Shown here piece after piece: positions 36,500-49,929 of a DNA stretch of 64,000 nucleotides. Source of the DNA: Metaphire vulgaris (taxonomy: Eukaryota > Annelida > Clitellata > Crassiclitellata > Megascolecidae); NCBI GenBank assembly GCA_018105865.1, contig CM030848.1, positions 10,885,199 to 10,949,198 of the forward strand, in the 5' to 3' direction. Position 1 is the stretch's first letter. Each line of letters begins with the position of its first letter. The notes under the pieces are model-generated. The model saw only the letters and a list, made by a program, of their open reading frames with translations. It had not been told where the DNA came from and searched no databases. The translations under genes were made by a program, and so were the position numbers.

Positions 36500-38250
36500 A
36501 GGATTCGGAGTAGGGCCTACAATCAATTGATGCCCTAGGGCCTAGGTTATTAGAAATTGCGCTATAACGTGTATACAGTATCATTATACTAGATTGATGT
36601 AGGCCTAATACTTTTATGACATTGTTTTGTCAAATATTGCACCGAGATTGCAAACAGAATGGCTTTTACTAGTAAGTAAATATGTATGTTTTCTTTTGTA
36701 GCTGCTTACTCTAGTAAGTTACTCGTAGGTATTCTCTGTAATATAAATCTGAAATAAGTTTAACGAAAAAATGGAGATCAGCCACGCAGGGTCATTATAT
36801 CCAAATGATGGTTGAGATGCTATAACTATGGAAGAAATGATTTTTAAAAGAGAAGTGCTCTCAGTTCACATCGAAAAACTTGATCAGATGTATAGAAAGA
36901 AGTGAAAAAAATTGTGACCGAGAACTTGTGGTATGGTGATTATGATAATGATTTCAAATTTCCTGTTGCTTCCAATGTATTCAGTTTTGATCTTGGAAAC
37001 AGAAAGACATCTGTCTATCCTGGATGATTTCCCATTGTTCAGCGCTGCGTTTATACCAGCTTAAACAATCCAACAGCAGAAGAGTCAGTTGATCCAATCA
37101 TCAACTAAAGTCGTCATCAGTTGAAGACCACTCAATGCCCTACACTACACGACAAAATCCCAATTGATCTGCGAACCACACTACAGCGTTGTCATGGCTA
37201 CCAGACACACTAAAAATAGCGCAGACTATTGATCACGAGTCTGGCTGTTCCTGCATCGTCTGCGGCCGTCGGGCCAGCGAGGAACTGCGGAATCTTTTCA
37301 AGGCCCGTCCAGTCACCCCTTCCCTCTCCGTCTACCATTTCACGATTCGTATAACGGGTTATATCCGTAAAAGTCCTTCCGGCAAATGCAGCAGTCTCTG
37401 CGCGGCTTGAAGGCAGGCAATACACGTTCGACCGAGGATATGAAATGCCAGGTCGCGGCAATAACTGGACCTTGCCAGAACAAATATACGCAAGGCGACT
37501 TTACAATGTCAACATTTTTAATAGCCAATCAACTTGCTTTGTAAAGGCTCCACGAAAATGGACAAATGGACAGAAAGGAAAGAAAGCATATAGCCACAAC
37601 GCGAAGGTTCAGCGTTTAGTGCAATATAGCCATTGTACATGTGTGTCCTCTATTAAGCGATCTAACATGATAGCCTAGCAGTTGGTTTTATTACGTCTAA
37701 TTCACCACGCTGAACAAATCTGCATTTTAAACGCGCTATTCAAACTTCTGATTCTGCAGGAATATTAAACGCCGTTACCGAAGACATTCGAGTCTTGCAT
37801 TCCCGTTTAACCAAGACTTCGGACAATGAAATAACCGGGTAATGAAGCTGCAGTAGAACTATTTACATTAAAAACACACGAAATCGGTCATTCTGTATGA
37901 ATGATATGCAGAAGGCATTTGGTCTAAAATCAAGGCAGACAAAAATACCATGTCAAACCGAAAGGCTCTTCTTGAGGGAGTTTAATTCCAAGTCTACCAA
38001 AGGCATCAAAACCCTACGTAGCTTCATGGAATCGCTGCTGCTTTAGAAATTCTTCCGAAGCAAGACAGCTAAACTCCAAAAGGAATCAATAGCTGTAGAA
38101 CATGTTGGATCTGATGACGGAAAAAATGCTCGTCTCAAGGGATAATCTTCATGAAAAAAATCTGACAAAACGTGAAAAATTAGATTAGATCCATTTTTGT
38201 TGAAAGAGTTTGAAATATCCATTTTGTTGCAAATAGGTAACATGGAAAAG
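36500..38250. other. No gene seen
   Basis: Only short frames without similarity. I see no transposon ends. Confidence 0.5.
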
Positions 38251-38257
38251 AGATGAT

Positions 38258-38261
<4 letters not shown>

Positions 38262-38337
<76 letters not shown>

Positions 38338-38366
38338 GTCTCTGTCTCTGTCTCTGTCTCTGTCTC

Positions 38367-38453
<87 letters not shown>
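38262..38453 (+). repeat. (CT)n tract with a CTGTCT core
   Basis: A polypyrimidine run of about 190 bases, pure CT at both sides with TCTGTC units in the middle (38332-38375). Confidence 0.95.
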
Positions 38454-38455
<2 letters not shown>

Positions 38456-38525
38456 ACTCTCAACTAGAAATGTTAAAGCTCTGTACACATACGAACATGA
38501 TGATAACTGTCATTCCAAAACAGTA

Positions 38526-38840
38526 CAGTACTGCTCAAAAAATTGTGAACACACGTGGATTTCGAAGCAAAACGAAGTTTAAGGCTTGTTAAAACATTGC
38601 AATCACAACAAAGAACACCAATGCTGCATTTTTTCATTAATGATACTATTCTACGATTGATGTACAGAAGGCTATGGAGACACAAGAAAATGTGGATAAA
38701 ATTCGTTTCAACAGAATTTTTCATATCAGCTTAGACATCAATCGTAGAATAGTATCATTAATGAAAAATACAGTATTGGTGTTCTTGGTTGTGATTGCAA
38801 TGTTTTTTTACCAACAGAATTTCAATTTTGAGCAGTACTG
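38526..38840. mobile_element. Palindromic Tc1/mariner MITE
   Basis: TA flanks on both sides; the ends are CAGTACTGCTCAAAA and its complement. The inner arms (about 38593-38663 and 38731-38801) are near-perfect inverted repeats with a spacer of about 70 bases, so the single strand folds into a long hairpin. Confidence 0.8.
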
Positions 38841-39741
38841 TAGACATCAGTCAACGTGTCCCGCATTTTTTACCAACAGAATTTCTAATAGCCTACAGTA
38901 CGTGTATATAGTACAAAACTATTCATTTTTGAAAGAGAGGGAGAGAGAAGGTGAGAGAGGGAGGGAGGGGGAGAGAAAGATACTGATATTTCCATATTAG
39001 ACGGTGCGGACAGTGTCAGTGGAGGTGACCCAGCTGGCCATTCAACAAATTATTCTGCTCCAGAAGCCATCCATTTTCCCCTGTGGCCGTATTTTACCAT
39101 TGGACTGCAGCCGAAGGATACAACTTTTTGCCACATTTAAATATAAACGCGTCTATTTCCCTAATAATTCCATTGCCATTCGGTTTTCTACCAGCTGAAG
39201 ATCTTCACAAACTCCCAAAAGGTTAATAACCATGTTGCCTTATTCCCGCATCAGAATTTTATAACCGCCTGTGCGTATCCTAAGAGTCAGGTTCTCTGTA
39301 CCTGTATCTGTTTCACTGCGTATCATTCCTCTACCTCCTACTGTCACTATATGCGCCTGTCACTATATGGGCCTTCGTATATCTGATCAGTTCCATTCCA
39401 TTCCAGATGCAAACAAGCTCAAAAACTTTTGCACCTATAGGCAGTGGGTCAATTGGTCTAATGGGTCATCAGATACTTGATGGGTCATGGATCATTCAAT
39501 GGGTTTTGACCCCATGATCCGTCAAATTTTTAAGATTGCAGGTGCAGTCATGCAGTTCATGGAATTTTAAATTCAAGCGCCATTAACAAATAAATATTAG
39601 AGATGCAGTCTTTGCGCTTATTCTATGACAATGACAATACTCTTGATTACCGGTAATTACTTGTGCTGGCAAAATATCGATGTGTTTGTTCTGTGGTCTT
39701 CTTGTAGGGTATAGTCACGTGCATTTATCGGTACTGAACAT

Positions 39742-40055
39742 CAGTGGCGTAGCCAGGATTTTCTGAAGGGGGGGCTTATGGTTCCCAAGATTCCCAACTT
39801 CGGAAAATTCTGACAACTAAAAAGGTCGTCAACTATTATTTTGCTTCAATAAGTGAATTATAAAGGTATGTGAGAGCGTACAACTATACTGATAAAAAAT
39901 ATGAAAAAATTGATACACGATAAACAAATTTTGGTCAAACAGCCAAGAAGGAATATAACCTCCAAAAATCCCCCTAACCTTCAAAAATCCCCCTTGGCAA
40001 CACTGAAAAGAGCCAAGGGGGTTTTAACCCCAAACCCCCAATGGCTAGGCCACTA
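39742..40055. mobile_element. hAT-like MITE (CAGTGGCGTAGCC ends)
   Basis: A 314-bp element with left end CAGTGGCGTAGCCA and right end TGGCTAGGCCACTA. It is flanked by the perfect 8-bp duplication CTGAACAT (39734-39741 and 40056-40063). No coding capacity. Confidence 0.88.
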
Positions 40056-40169
40056 CTGAACATTAAATTTGACATGGCTTAACGGCTTTGGAAAAAATAC
40101 TAGTCATATTTACTTGCGAATAACCCGTGGGTCATGGGTCCCGGGTCAAAGGTACAATGGGCCACATAG

Positions 40170-40356
40170 CAGTGGCGGCTCTAGGACTTGGCAAGTGGGG
40201 GCCGTTGGGGTGGCAACTTCTAATCATGGGGGACCAACCATTTGTTGTTTAATGTATGTAGCATTAAGTATAGGGTCCTAACTGGGGGGACACTGGGGGC
40301 CAAACACTCAATGAGGGGAACGGGCCCCCCTGGCCCTCCCGGTGGAGCCGCCACTG
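40170..40356 (-). mobile_element. hAT-like MITE, family A copy 3 (inverted)
   Basis: A 187-bp copy in the opposite orientation to the others. It is flanked by the perfect duplication CCACATAG (40162-40169 and 40357-40364). It lies about 115 bases from another MITE (39742-40055). Confidence 0.93.
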
Positions 40357-41336
40357 CCACATAGGTAATTTTGAATGACCCATTGTCATCACTGATTCAG
40401 AGCATATTCTCCAGAGGATAAAAAACTCAGAAAGTGGGATTTCTTTAGTTAATTGAACGGCTAGGACAGTGGAACAAGCTGTTGTAATAACAAAATGCCT
40501 TTGAGGGACTCAATCCATTGTGCTGTTTATCTTCAGAGCAGGGATCCACAAAGGCCAGCACATGCATCAATTTCCCTTCCAAACTTTAATCTCTTTTAAC
40601 AGATGGTATTTTTGTGTTTAATGTTCTTCAATAAATCATATCACTTGCATCACATTGCCTCCTAAAAATTTATATCCACAACGATTTATTATAAATTATC
40701 AAAATATTTCAAAATTTGATCAATTCCATAGTTTTTCATAACATTATTTTGTCATTTAATCTAACCGTTCACTCACTAATGCCATTTCATCCTCAATAAA
40801 ATATTCATTCTAAGTCTTTAAAATTTAGGCCTAAATAGGCCCTACATAGAGTAATCATTTCAGTTTACTGTTTTGCTCAAAATAAAACCATTAGGCCATT
40901 CTATTAAAAGAAAAATTCAATTCAAAGACAAGCTATTAGTAGGCAAACTTCATAATGGAACTTAGAAGTGTTTGAATGTTCACATTGCTGGTTGTTATTT
41001 GGACGATTTTATTGAACTACCGTAAGTGAAGTAGTTTAGAAAAAATTGCAATGCTCTCACACTCCCTGACTAGGCAATTATAGTGATCAGAATTAAACTG
41101 GGTTTTCTTTATGGCCATTTAGATCTGAAAGTTGCAACCTTCCAATGTCTAATGAATAAAAAGATTCAATATTGGTGCACTGGATGGCTTATACGAGGTC
41201 ACCTTTTGTGAATCATTCTGCCGTCACTGAATGGCCAACAGAGCTCAACAATACAACTGAAATGGCAATCAATTTGGTCTCCATGCTTGACAAATCCATT
41301 TCTACCTTGATAGTGTAGATCAAGACAATAAAAACT

Positions 41337-41491
<155 letters not shown>

Positions 41492-41713
41492 AGTCTCACT
41501 TTTTCATGGGCAGAACAATAATCAATTTATAAAAGCTAGAGAACAATTTCTCTTGTTACAAATAACAAGAAAAAAACTGATTTTCTCTCTGGGATTTGCC
41601 TGGCATCTGTTTCCTGATATTTTGTCTCAAAATTAACTGGTCATGATGCTAAAAGCTAACAATGACCAACAAGAGTATTTTAGTAAAATAAAGTCCAAAA
41701 AGCACCACAGTAT

Positions 41714-41773
<60 letters not shown>

Positions 41774-41997
41774 ATTGCTACAAAACTAAGTCAAATTCAA
41801 TAATGTGTAATCGTTCATATTTAATTTAATGTCAGAAACCTCATAATGGTGTTTGTGCATGTGTTCAAATTACAACTATTTTAGTGTACCGGTATTTATT
41901 TGCCACATCAAATCAAACCCATATCTCCCTTTGCTGTCATATTGTAGATCAATGCATCAATACATCATCATTAATTTGATAGTTCAAAATATCAGAC

Positions 41998-42043
<46 letters not shown>

Positions 42044-42061
42044 AGAAGAAATTGAATGACA

Positions 42062-42132
42062 TAATAATAATGATGATCATAATAATGATAATGATAGTGA
42101 TAATGGTGATGATGATGATACTACTACTACTA

Positions 42133-42218
<86 letters not shown>

Positions 42219-42290
42219 ATAATAATAATAATAATAATAACAATAAAAGGGATTCAGTGGTCCAGTAAGATCTGTCATGTGTGAGAATAA
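42062..42290 (-). repeat. (ACT)n/(AAT)n tract with LINE 3' end
   Basis: ACT and AAT blocks are followed by AGGGATTCAGTGGTCCAGTA and CTGTCATGTGTGAGAA, the complement of the LINE 3' UTR seen at 43800-43850. It is therefore probably a truncated LINE tail in minus orientation. Confidence 0.7.
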
Positions 42291-42935
42291 CAGACCAATT
42301 TCCAGTAATTCTGGATATAAACGGCTGAATACCTATCCATTTCTATACACAATTACCTCTTCCGTAGAGGTACCCGTGTGAATTTCGTAATGGGACCCCA
42401 CAGATTAAACCACGGAATCCTAAATTATTATTTAAAGGTCCATGATGGTTATGTGATGGTTAAACCTTTCAGTTGCCAATGTTAGTACGCAGCTTCGTCT
42501 GGCCTGCACAAAGCCTACGTAAAGTCTGAGTCATTGCCTTAAAGATTTCCTGTGAGCAATGTAGACCAGTGGACGGAGATGATCGCGATCATTTCCTGAC
42601 ACAGGAACATAAGGGTTCATCCGCGTGATTAAATTGCATGCGTCAGCGTCTAAATGACAACTGCAAATCATGCCTCATCTCATGTCACCGTATACGTCCA
42701 CCTCGTGTCAGCGCATTTAACTCGCCCACTGACAGAGTCATGCACTCACCGATGAATTTATGAATTTATACGTGCGTGACCTGAACTATTAGGTCAACCC
42801 GCCGACTTAATTGACGCCATCGGTCGTGCTCGATTACACGTGTTTAGGATAATTGGACTTAAATTGATGGAAATTAAATTCTCGGAACAAGCAATGCGGG
42901 CCAGCAGACGTACAAATCATAAAATCAATTAACAC

Positions 42936-43110
42936 CAGGGTTATTTCTAGGGTGCGTCGGAATATTTTCGGGGTCCTTGCCGAAAAAATGAAAAAGTCTG
43001 ACAAGAAAAAACGGTCGTCCCAGGCTCAGATTGGGAGGTGTTGGGGTGGGGGGGTGTCGGTCTCAAATTTGGGGGTGTTGAGGGTGTTAGGGGGTGTAAA
43101 AATATCCCTG
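42936..43110. mobile_element. hAT-like MITE
   Basis: A 175-bp G-rich element with ends CAGGGTTATTT and AAATATCCCTG. The flanks ATTAACAC and ATTAATAC match at 7 of 8 positions. Confidence 0.8.
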
Positions 43111-43639
43111 ATTAATACCACCTTCCATAAGAACTAATAATCAAGAAAGAAAGAAGCAGATACTGCCTACCATAAATTAGGCCTAAATATTAACAACTGT
43201 CATGAGAACTTAATTACGGCAGGAACAATTCACACATGATTTTGCATAATTATCATCAAACTCAAAAAATAACTTAATTTTTAAAACCCATCTAAAACTT
43301 TTAATCATTACAATACATTTGAAATCTCTTGCGTAAAAACTGATGTACTTAGACTTGCATCATAAATCAGTCTTCTCTCGAGCGAGTTAGACTCAGAGAT
43401 CTGACTGCAAGTCACAAGGCGACGATCAAAGAAAAACAGATGCCCTAACGTAATCTGCTACAATCTGGGGGGGGGGTGCAAGGCACCGATCACTGAATCT
43501 TCCGTGCAAATCAATGCACCAATATATCACTCTGCTCTGCTCTGCTCTGTTCTTTAACCATCCTTGATGGAGGTTGGGCTACACTATGTATCACATCTCT
43601 CCATATCTGTCGTTCTTCTGCTTTCCGAATCACACACTC

Positions 43640-44118
<479 letters not shown>

Positions 44119-45598
44119 CATGCACTAACAAACACACACACACAGAGCCTTACTGCTACTGCTGCTAGTGACTAACAAAATTAATGATATTATTGATTTC
44201 CATTGAATCCTACAGCCAGGTTTGCAAGACAGTGACTATCTCCATACTGTCTTTAATCCACTGTCTTAGAACATGGCTTTCAACGACCAATCATACGGAA
44301 GAGTAATTACAACTGAAGTCATTATGCTTCATTTGAACTGCTTTCCACTAGAAGGATTCGCATCAATCCATTGCTTTCCAATTATTTCAGCAAAAAACAA
44401 TTCCTCTTGTTTTTCACTACTTAAAAACGACCAGATTTCTTCATCCAGTCATCTTGAAGATTATTACTCTGTCGTGTGAAGTTTCGCATATCTGCAATCG
44501 AATTGTACAACCGACAACGATAATTACTAACAATAAATATACATCAAAAGCAGAAAAAACTGCAATCATTTCATCTGTAAATTCACAAACCTTATGGAAT
44601 GGATGATAAACTCAATGACTGGCTTCACCCAACACACTCAAATGGCTTCAGAATAAACCCTCTCCCGCACTGTCCATAAAATAATGGGATGAATCAAAGA
44701 TGAAGACTGAAAAAGGCAGCCGACAAACACTGCAATAAAGGCAAAGCCAAAAATAAATGCCACTGCGCAGAATAAACCTCGATTAATGAAAATTAAACGC
44801 AATTCACGCAACTTCTTTGCATGGCTTCAGCATCTGAACTCCAGCCGCTCAATTGTGTCCAAGAATACATGAATACATGAACAGTTTGAAAAAACATGTC
44901 TCGCTAACACTCCATCAGAAATTCTAAGATTCTCAAGTGTAAGTCTACCGTAATACAACATCTCAAGCTAGTGTTGTTTTACTGTTTGAGGATTGTTAAC
45001 AATCTAAAAGAAATCAGGATATTGAGTAGTTGTGAACAGATGCCTACAGTGATGAAGATAATATCTCAACCAGTCAGAAGATAATATCACAACCAGTCAG
45101 AAGATAATATCACAACCAGTCAAATTATTGTTTGACTTCAATACCGTTGTCTCTTGTGTGGATAAATATTTACTTCAAGTATAAGTTCAATATGTATCTG
45201 CATTCGCACTTCAAAATGCACTTCAAAATACACTTCAAAATGCAATATATATATTTAATAAATAGAAAAAGCATCTGATAAATCTCAGTTCTTCTGACGT
45301 CCTTACATATCTTTTTGGATATCATTACATCCTATGTTCCTTACACAAATAAAGATTATGAGCATTTATTACCAAGTTTGCGACTCACAGTTTTGGCGAA
45401 ATTCACCAAATCATCAACGGAATTATTACATGTACAGTATGGTGTACTACTATCAAATGAATAATAATAATAATAACAATACAAATGCCATTATTATATA
45501 ATATTATAATTATGATATAATAATATTGTTGTTAATATAATACTATTAATATAATAATGGCTTAATAAATTAATAAATTAATAAATTAATAAATTATT

Positions 45599-45600
45599 AA

Positions 45601-45654
<54 letters not shown>
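45599..45654. repeat. (ATT)n microsatellite preceded by TAAATTAA units
   Basis: AATAAATT units (45560-45598) grade into an ATT run. GAGACAACTTGTATAGTGCC follows, which resembles LINE 3' end motifs. Confidence 0.88.
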
Positions 45655-46234
45655 GAGACAACTTGTATAGTGCCATAAGCAAGGCAAACCAAAAATCAAG
45701 GGTGCTTTGACAAAGTCATCAATATGAATGATCAAACAGACGGATCTTTAAGGTTTTTTTACCAACACCACTGCTGTGTCAGCTTTAGTTACAAAGTCAG
45801 GTAGGCCGGGCATTCCATAAGATCGGATTGCCTGACGATGCAGATCTCTCCCCAAACTTGGCTGTTTTGGCCAGTGGGGGAGGGACCAGTAGTTGCGCTC
45901 ATTTGCTTGAACGGCGGAATGTGCGGCACTCAATTGAAGTGGATTTTGTGAACAGCGTGGAGATGTACTCTCTGGACAAGGGGATCATCAAGTGCCCTGA
46001 ATTCAAGTCAGGACAGTGGCGTAGCTAGGAATTTGCTTTGGATGGTGCAATTCTTATATTTTTTTAAATAAAATATTTTTTATTCCAATATACTCCCAAA
46101 AAATTAAAAAAGTGTACTGCAGTCTAGAATTCAACAAGTCGGTAGCATGAATCTATTTTCTGGAGTTACAGGATATGCTTACTAACTGGTAACTCAGACA
46201 TAAGAAGGCATAAGGGATTAATTATATATTATAT

Positions 46235-46279
<45 letters not shown>

Positions 46280-46427
46280 TATAGGGACTCAGTCTCCAAG
46301 GCAATTACATACCGGTAACTATCAAGTCAACGTCCTTGACGAGCTCCTACCTGAAGGCAGTGTTCATAGGGCGGCACTAACTTCAGAGATCCTCAGCCAG
46401 GTGTGCAATGTTACACATAGTATACAG

Positions 46428-47515
46428 CAGGGTTTCCCAAACTTTTTAGAAACGTGACCCACTTCTTGGGGGGGGCGCCGGGGCAGTTTTGTAAAGTGCT
46501 GCGACCCTGAAAACTTAGTGTCAACGAAAAGTGGACAAAACACTAGGCCTCTAATCATTTTAATATAAGCCTTGTATGGACTGCAGGTATACATATTTCG
46601 TTAAAACAGCATTTTAGCGTTCTAAATTATTTCACTGCTTTTTAGCAGTCTAAATTATTTACATTATTTAAAAGGAATATAATGGCGCTTTGCCAGATTC
46701 TGGGGTATTATCCTGTGCTCAACAGTACACCAAGAGAACAATCTGGCTCAAGGAAAGATGGCTTCTTATAATGAATAAGCCCTCCCATACACTCTAACAG
46801 GGCCGTCGGAACAAATTTTGGTCAGGGGGTGCAGATTTTCCTAAGTTAAATTTTTCTCTTTCAAATCCTTGACAAGCAAAAAAGGTCATCAAAGCTCAAT
46901 TTTACCTCAAAAAAAGCCTGACAAGCAAAAAAAAAAAAAAAGGTCGTCAACACTCGATTTTACTTTAAAAATAGCTTGACAAGCAAAACAGGTCCTCTGC
47001 ACACTCTGCACTCTGCCTGTATTTCAGGACACAGGGGTGCAGAGGGGTGCAGACCATCATCTTTCCAGGGGGTGCATTGGTTTTTCCAGGGGGTGCAGCT
47101 GCACCTCCACTTCGGGCGGGCCTGCACTCTAAAGTTCTGAAACCGCATGTTTGACATGTGCAACACTTATCATGCAATCCTTGTCGATAGTTCTGGAACT
47201 GACATGGAATGTTGCATGTAGTGGAACTGCGAGTACTATACAAAGTAACCTATACATCTGATACATCTGGCTAACCAGAGAAGTACACCTTCATTATCGG
47301 TCATTTCAAATTTTGCAATCGTCCAAATTTCTCGTCATACGTCACGTACATCCATAATTTCGTCGGTGACAAAGATTGCCGTTCGATTCGTTCTGTTATC
47401 ACAATGACTTAAATAATTTAGACCTTTTGAATCTAATTTTGCACCACACTGCGATCCATTAGACTGAGCCGTGTGACCCACTTTTGGGTCACGACCCACA
47501 GTTTGGGAAATATTG
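46428..47515. mobile_element. Non-autonomous hAT (Charlie-like ends) carrying a nested MITE
   Basis: The ends CAGGGTTTCCCAAACT and CACAGTTTGGGAAATATTG are inverted repeats of the hAT-Charlie type, including GTGACCC blocks next to both ends. The perfect duplication GTATACAG is at 46420-46427 and 47516-47523. Without the nested family C copy and its duplication the element is about 750 bp. No transposase frame is visible. Confidence 0.88.
46798..47124. mobile_element. hAT-like MITE, family C copy 2, nested
   Basis: A 327-bp element starting CAGGGCCGTCGGAAC and ending CTTCGGGCGGGCCTG, with the perfect duplication CACTCTAA (46790-46797 and 47125-47132). It is longer than copy 1 because the motif with CTTGACAAGCAAAAAAGGTC is repeated about three times. 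It lies inside the larger element 46428-47515. Confidence 0.9.
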
Positions 47516-47540
47516 GTATACAGTATACTTACAGGGCCAG

Positions 47541-47829
47541 CAGAGACGTCATTTCACTGTTTTTCATGGGGGGCAAAACACTTTCGACTTGTCGACTTGA
47601 CAAGTTTGCGGAAAAGTTGACGACCTTTTTTTTTGCTTGTCAGTCATTTGTTTTACGGTTAGTTACATCAGATTACTCGACATCAAGCACCACTCCTTTA
47701 GGGGCTGCTGCTTTTTTTTGCTTCTTTGCCTTTTCACAAATCTAAATAACACAAACATTGGCGAAAAAATTTTTTCCCTAAAATTCAGGGGGGCAAATCC
47801 CCCCCTGTCCCTCCCAAATGACGTCCCTG
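47541..47829. mobile_element. hAT-like MITE (CAGAGACGTCATTT ends)
   Basis: A 289-bp element with ends CAGAGACGTCATTT and AAATGACGTCCCTG and the perfect duplication AGGGCCAG (47533-47540 and 47830-47837). It lies 25 bases from the end of the element at 46428-47515. Confidence 0.9.
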
Positions 47830-48369
47830 AGGGCCAGTTTATTGTGTAGTATGCATGTTTGACTTTTGTTTAAATGGAGTAAATTCCTCCAGCCTCTTGA
47901 TATTACTCACTGTCTACTCTAACCATTCATTAAGTGTTGTCATTGTTATTACCTCAGTTATCTCATTTCCGACATTAATGCATATGATTTTAATGAAAAC
48001 TATCTGTTCTGGGCCTTTTGCTGTCAGTTTCAGCAGCATCGTAACATTCCAGTATGGAAACCACACCTGTTAACATTTATCCTTTGCACATAATAATTTT
48101 GTCTGCTCTAGGAAATAGCTTGGATTCTCTTTTGTGATCACAGATCCACAGTTTTCATTCAGTTTTTTGCCATGTCTTCTTCTTCCATTACTACTATTTC
48201 ACTGTCATCCATTAAATGTCCAGCTTCTATCTTTTCGTTCTGATTTGCTCTTGCATACATGAAAATAATTTTTTGCCATATTGTACGATATTCTTAGAGC
48301 AATCACTTCATAGTTTGCCATAGCCACTCTACTGTATATGTATATCTTACTTAGGACCAATTCCTTTTT

Positions 48370-48640
48370 TGTATGCAGCATGTTTTTTTGTATGCAAGCA
48401 GTCGCCCAGTACTGTACATTCCACCGCCGTCGAAGACTGTGAAATTCGGTGAGCGTTCTGTCACTCGTGGTAACCCTCTTCTTTGGAATTCGTTGCCAGA
48501 CACAGTGACATCTGCTACTTCCTTGGAACGGTTTTCAGTTGTGCTGAAGGCATATTTATTCAACATTTCATTTCCATTTATGTAAAGTGCTCTTGCTTTT
48601 GGCATCTAGCTATGTTATAGCGCTATAGAAATTGTCGAGG
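48370..48640 (+). mobile_element. LINE 3' end (CR1/L2-like RT C-terminus)
   Basis: A 70-codon open frame at 48373-48585 contains FGERSVTRGNPLLWNSLPDT and LERFSVVLKAYLF, the standard ending of L2/Rex-type reverse transcriptases. It is followed by a short 3' UTR with TATAGCGCTATAGAAATT. Confidence 0.82.
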
Positions 48641-49379
48641 TAATAATGTTTGCAACTGTCTTATTTGGAAGCCAGATGAGAACAATTTACATTGCTGCAC
48701 TAAATATATTGCATATATAAATATTTTTTCTATATAAGAACTAGACTTCTACCTGTAGTATTCATAAGCACAGCTTTTGCAAACAGATTCATTTAAAAAT
48801 AATATTCCTGTCAAAGTTCTAACTGTCACAGGCATATGTAATGTAATGTAACAAAATATTAATATATAATAACAGAAACATAAACTAGCACCTGCAACAC
48901 AGAAAAATATCTATATGTCTACGAAACTTGCTTACTCGCTTGTTTGAAAAACCCAGTTATTAACAAGAACCTTCATCTTTTCACAGCTCTCTTTGCAAAC
49001 AAACAAATACTCCATCACCATCTGCATTGGTCCTTTCATTCTCTCATATTTGGACAGCTCTTGTCCATGCCCGCTCAATAGCCACCTCCAAACTCTGGAA
49101 ACTCATTGCCTCAGCATGTGCACCTCACTGCAAACTCACCATTAAGAAGTCCTCTTTTACACCTGGCTTATCTACCAACCCCTACAGCCGGTCATCTGTG
49201 CATTATGAAGTGGCACTATAGAAGTTTATGATCAGGTTAGACAGACTGCATTCTTTGTCTTGGGAGACACAGTCCAATCGCATTATAACAACGTTTGCAT
49301 TGTATTGATGCATGTTGTAGCGATGTTTTACCACATCTGCAATTACCGGTACAATTAATTATAAATGTATTCAAAATCA

Positions 49380-49925
49380 AATAACGACAGCAACAAAGAA
49401 ATCAAGAAAAGAATTGGAAAGTCCTACAGAGTTTTCACCAAAATGAAGACTATTATGGAAAAATAAGAACATAGCCAACAAGAACAAACTAAAACTATTC
49501 CAAACATGCACATCAAGCATTCTACTTCATTCATGCGAAACATACCCAGTAGACCTTAAACCTGAAGAACAGTCACGCACTCCATACATTTGAAATTAAG
49601 TGCTTCAGAGACATCCTAAGAATCCTATATGTCTGAGAAGCACAACAACAAAAAGGTAAAACAAAGAATGAACACAGAAAGACATCATCCAAACAGTCAT
49701 TGAAAAGAAACTCCTGACTATAGGGACATATCTGCAGAAAGAACGATGAAAGGCTGATAAAAAAAAGGATCATGCTCGGAGTAATGGAAGGCAAAAACAT
49801 CAGAAAAGAATGGGCAGCCAACATTAAAGAATGGTGCAACATGGACATATATGTAACATACAAAGCCACACAAGACAGAGACGAATGGAGATAGACCAAA
49901 AGCCCATGGAGAAGAATGAATGAAT
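49380..49925 (+). mobile_element. Degraded endonuclease-RT type LINE fragment
   Basis: Shifting between plus-strand frames gives KRIGKSYRVFTKMKTI, then LLWKNKNIANKNKLKLF and LLHSCET, then MLGVMEGKNIRKEW and IKEWCNMDIYVTYKATQDRD. In that order these match the C-terminal region of a common animal LINE reverse transcriptase. There are many stops and frameshifts, so it is an old dead copy. The minus-strand frames across it are shadows. Confidence 0.75.
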
Positions 49926-49929
49926 TTAA

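Noticed and set aside
46013..46035. CAGTGGCGTAGCTAGG, a MITE-type left end
   Set aside because: No matching right end or target duplication found nearby; probably a solo or degraded end.
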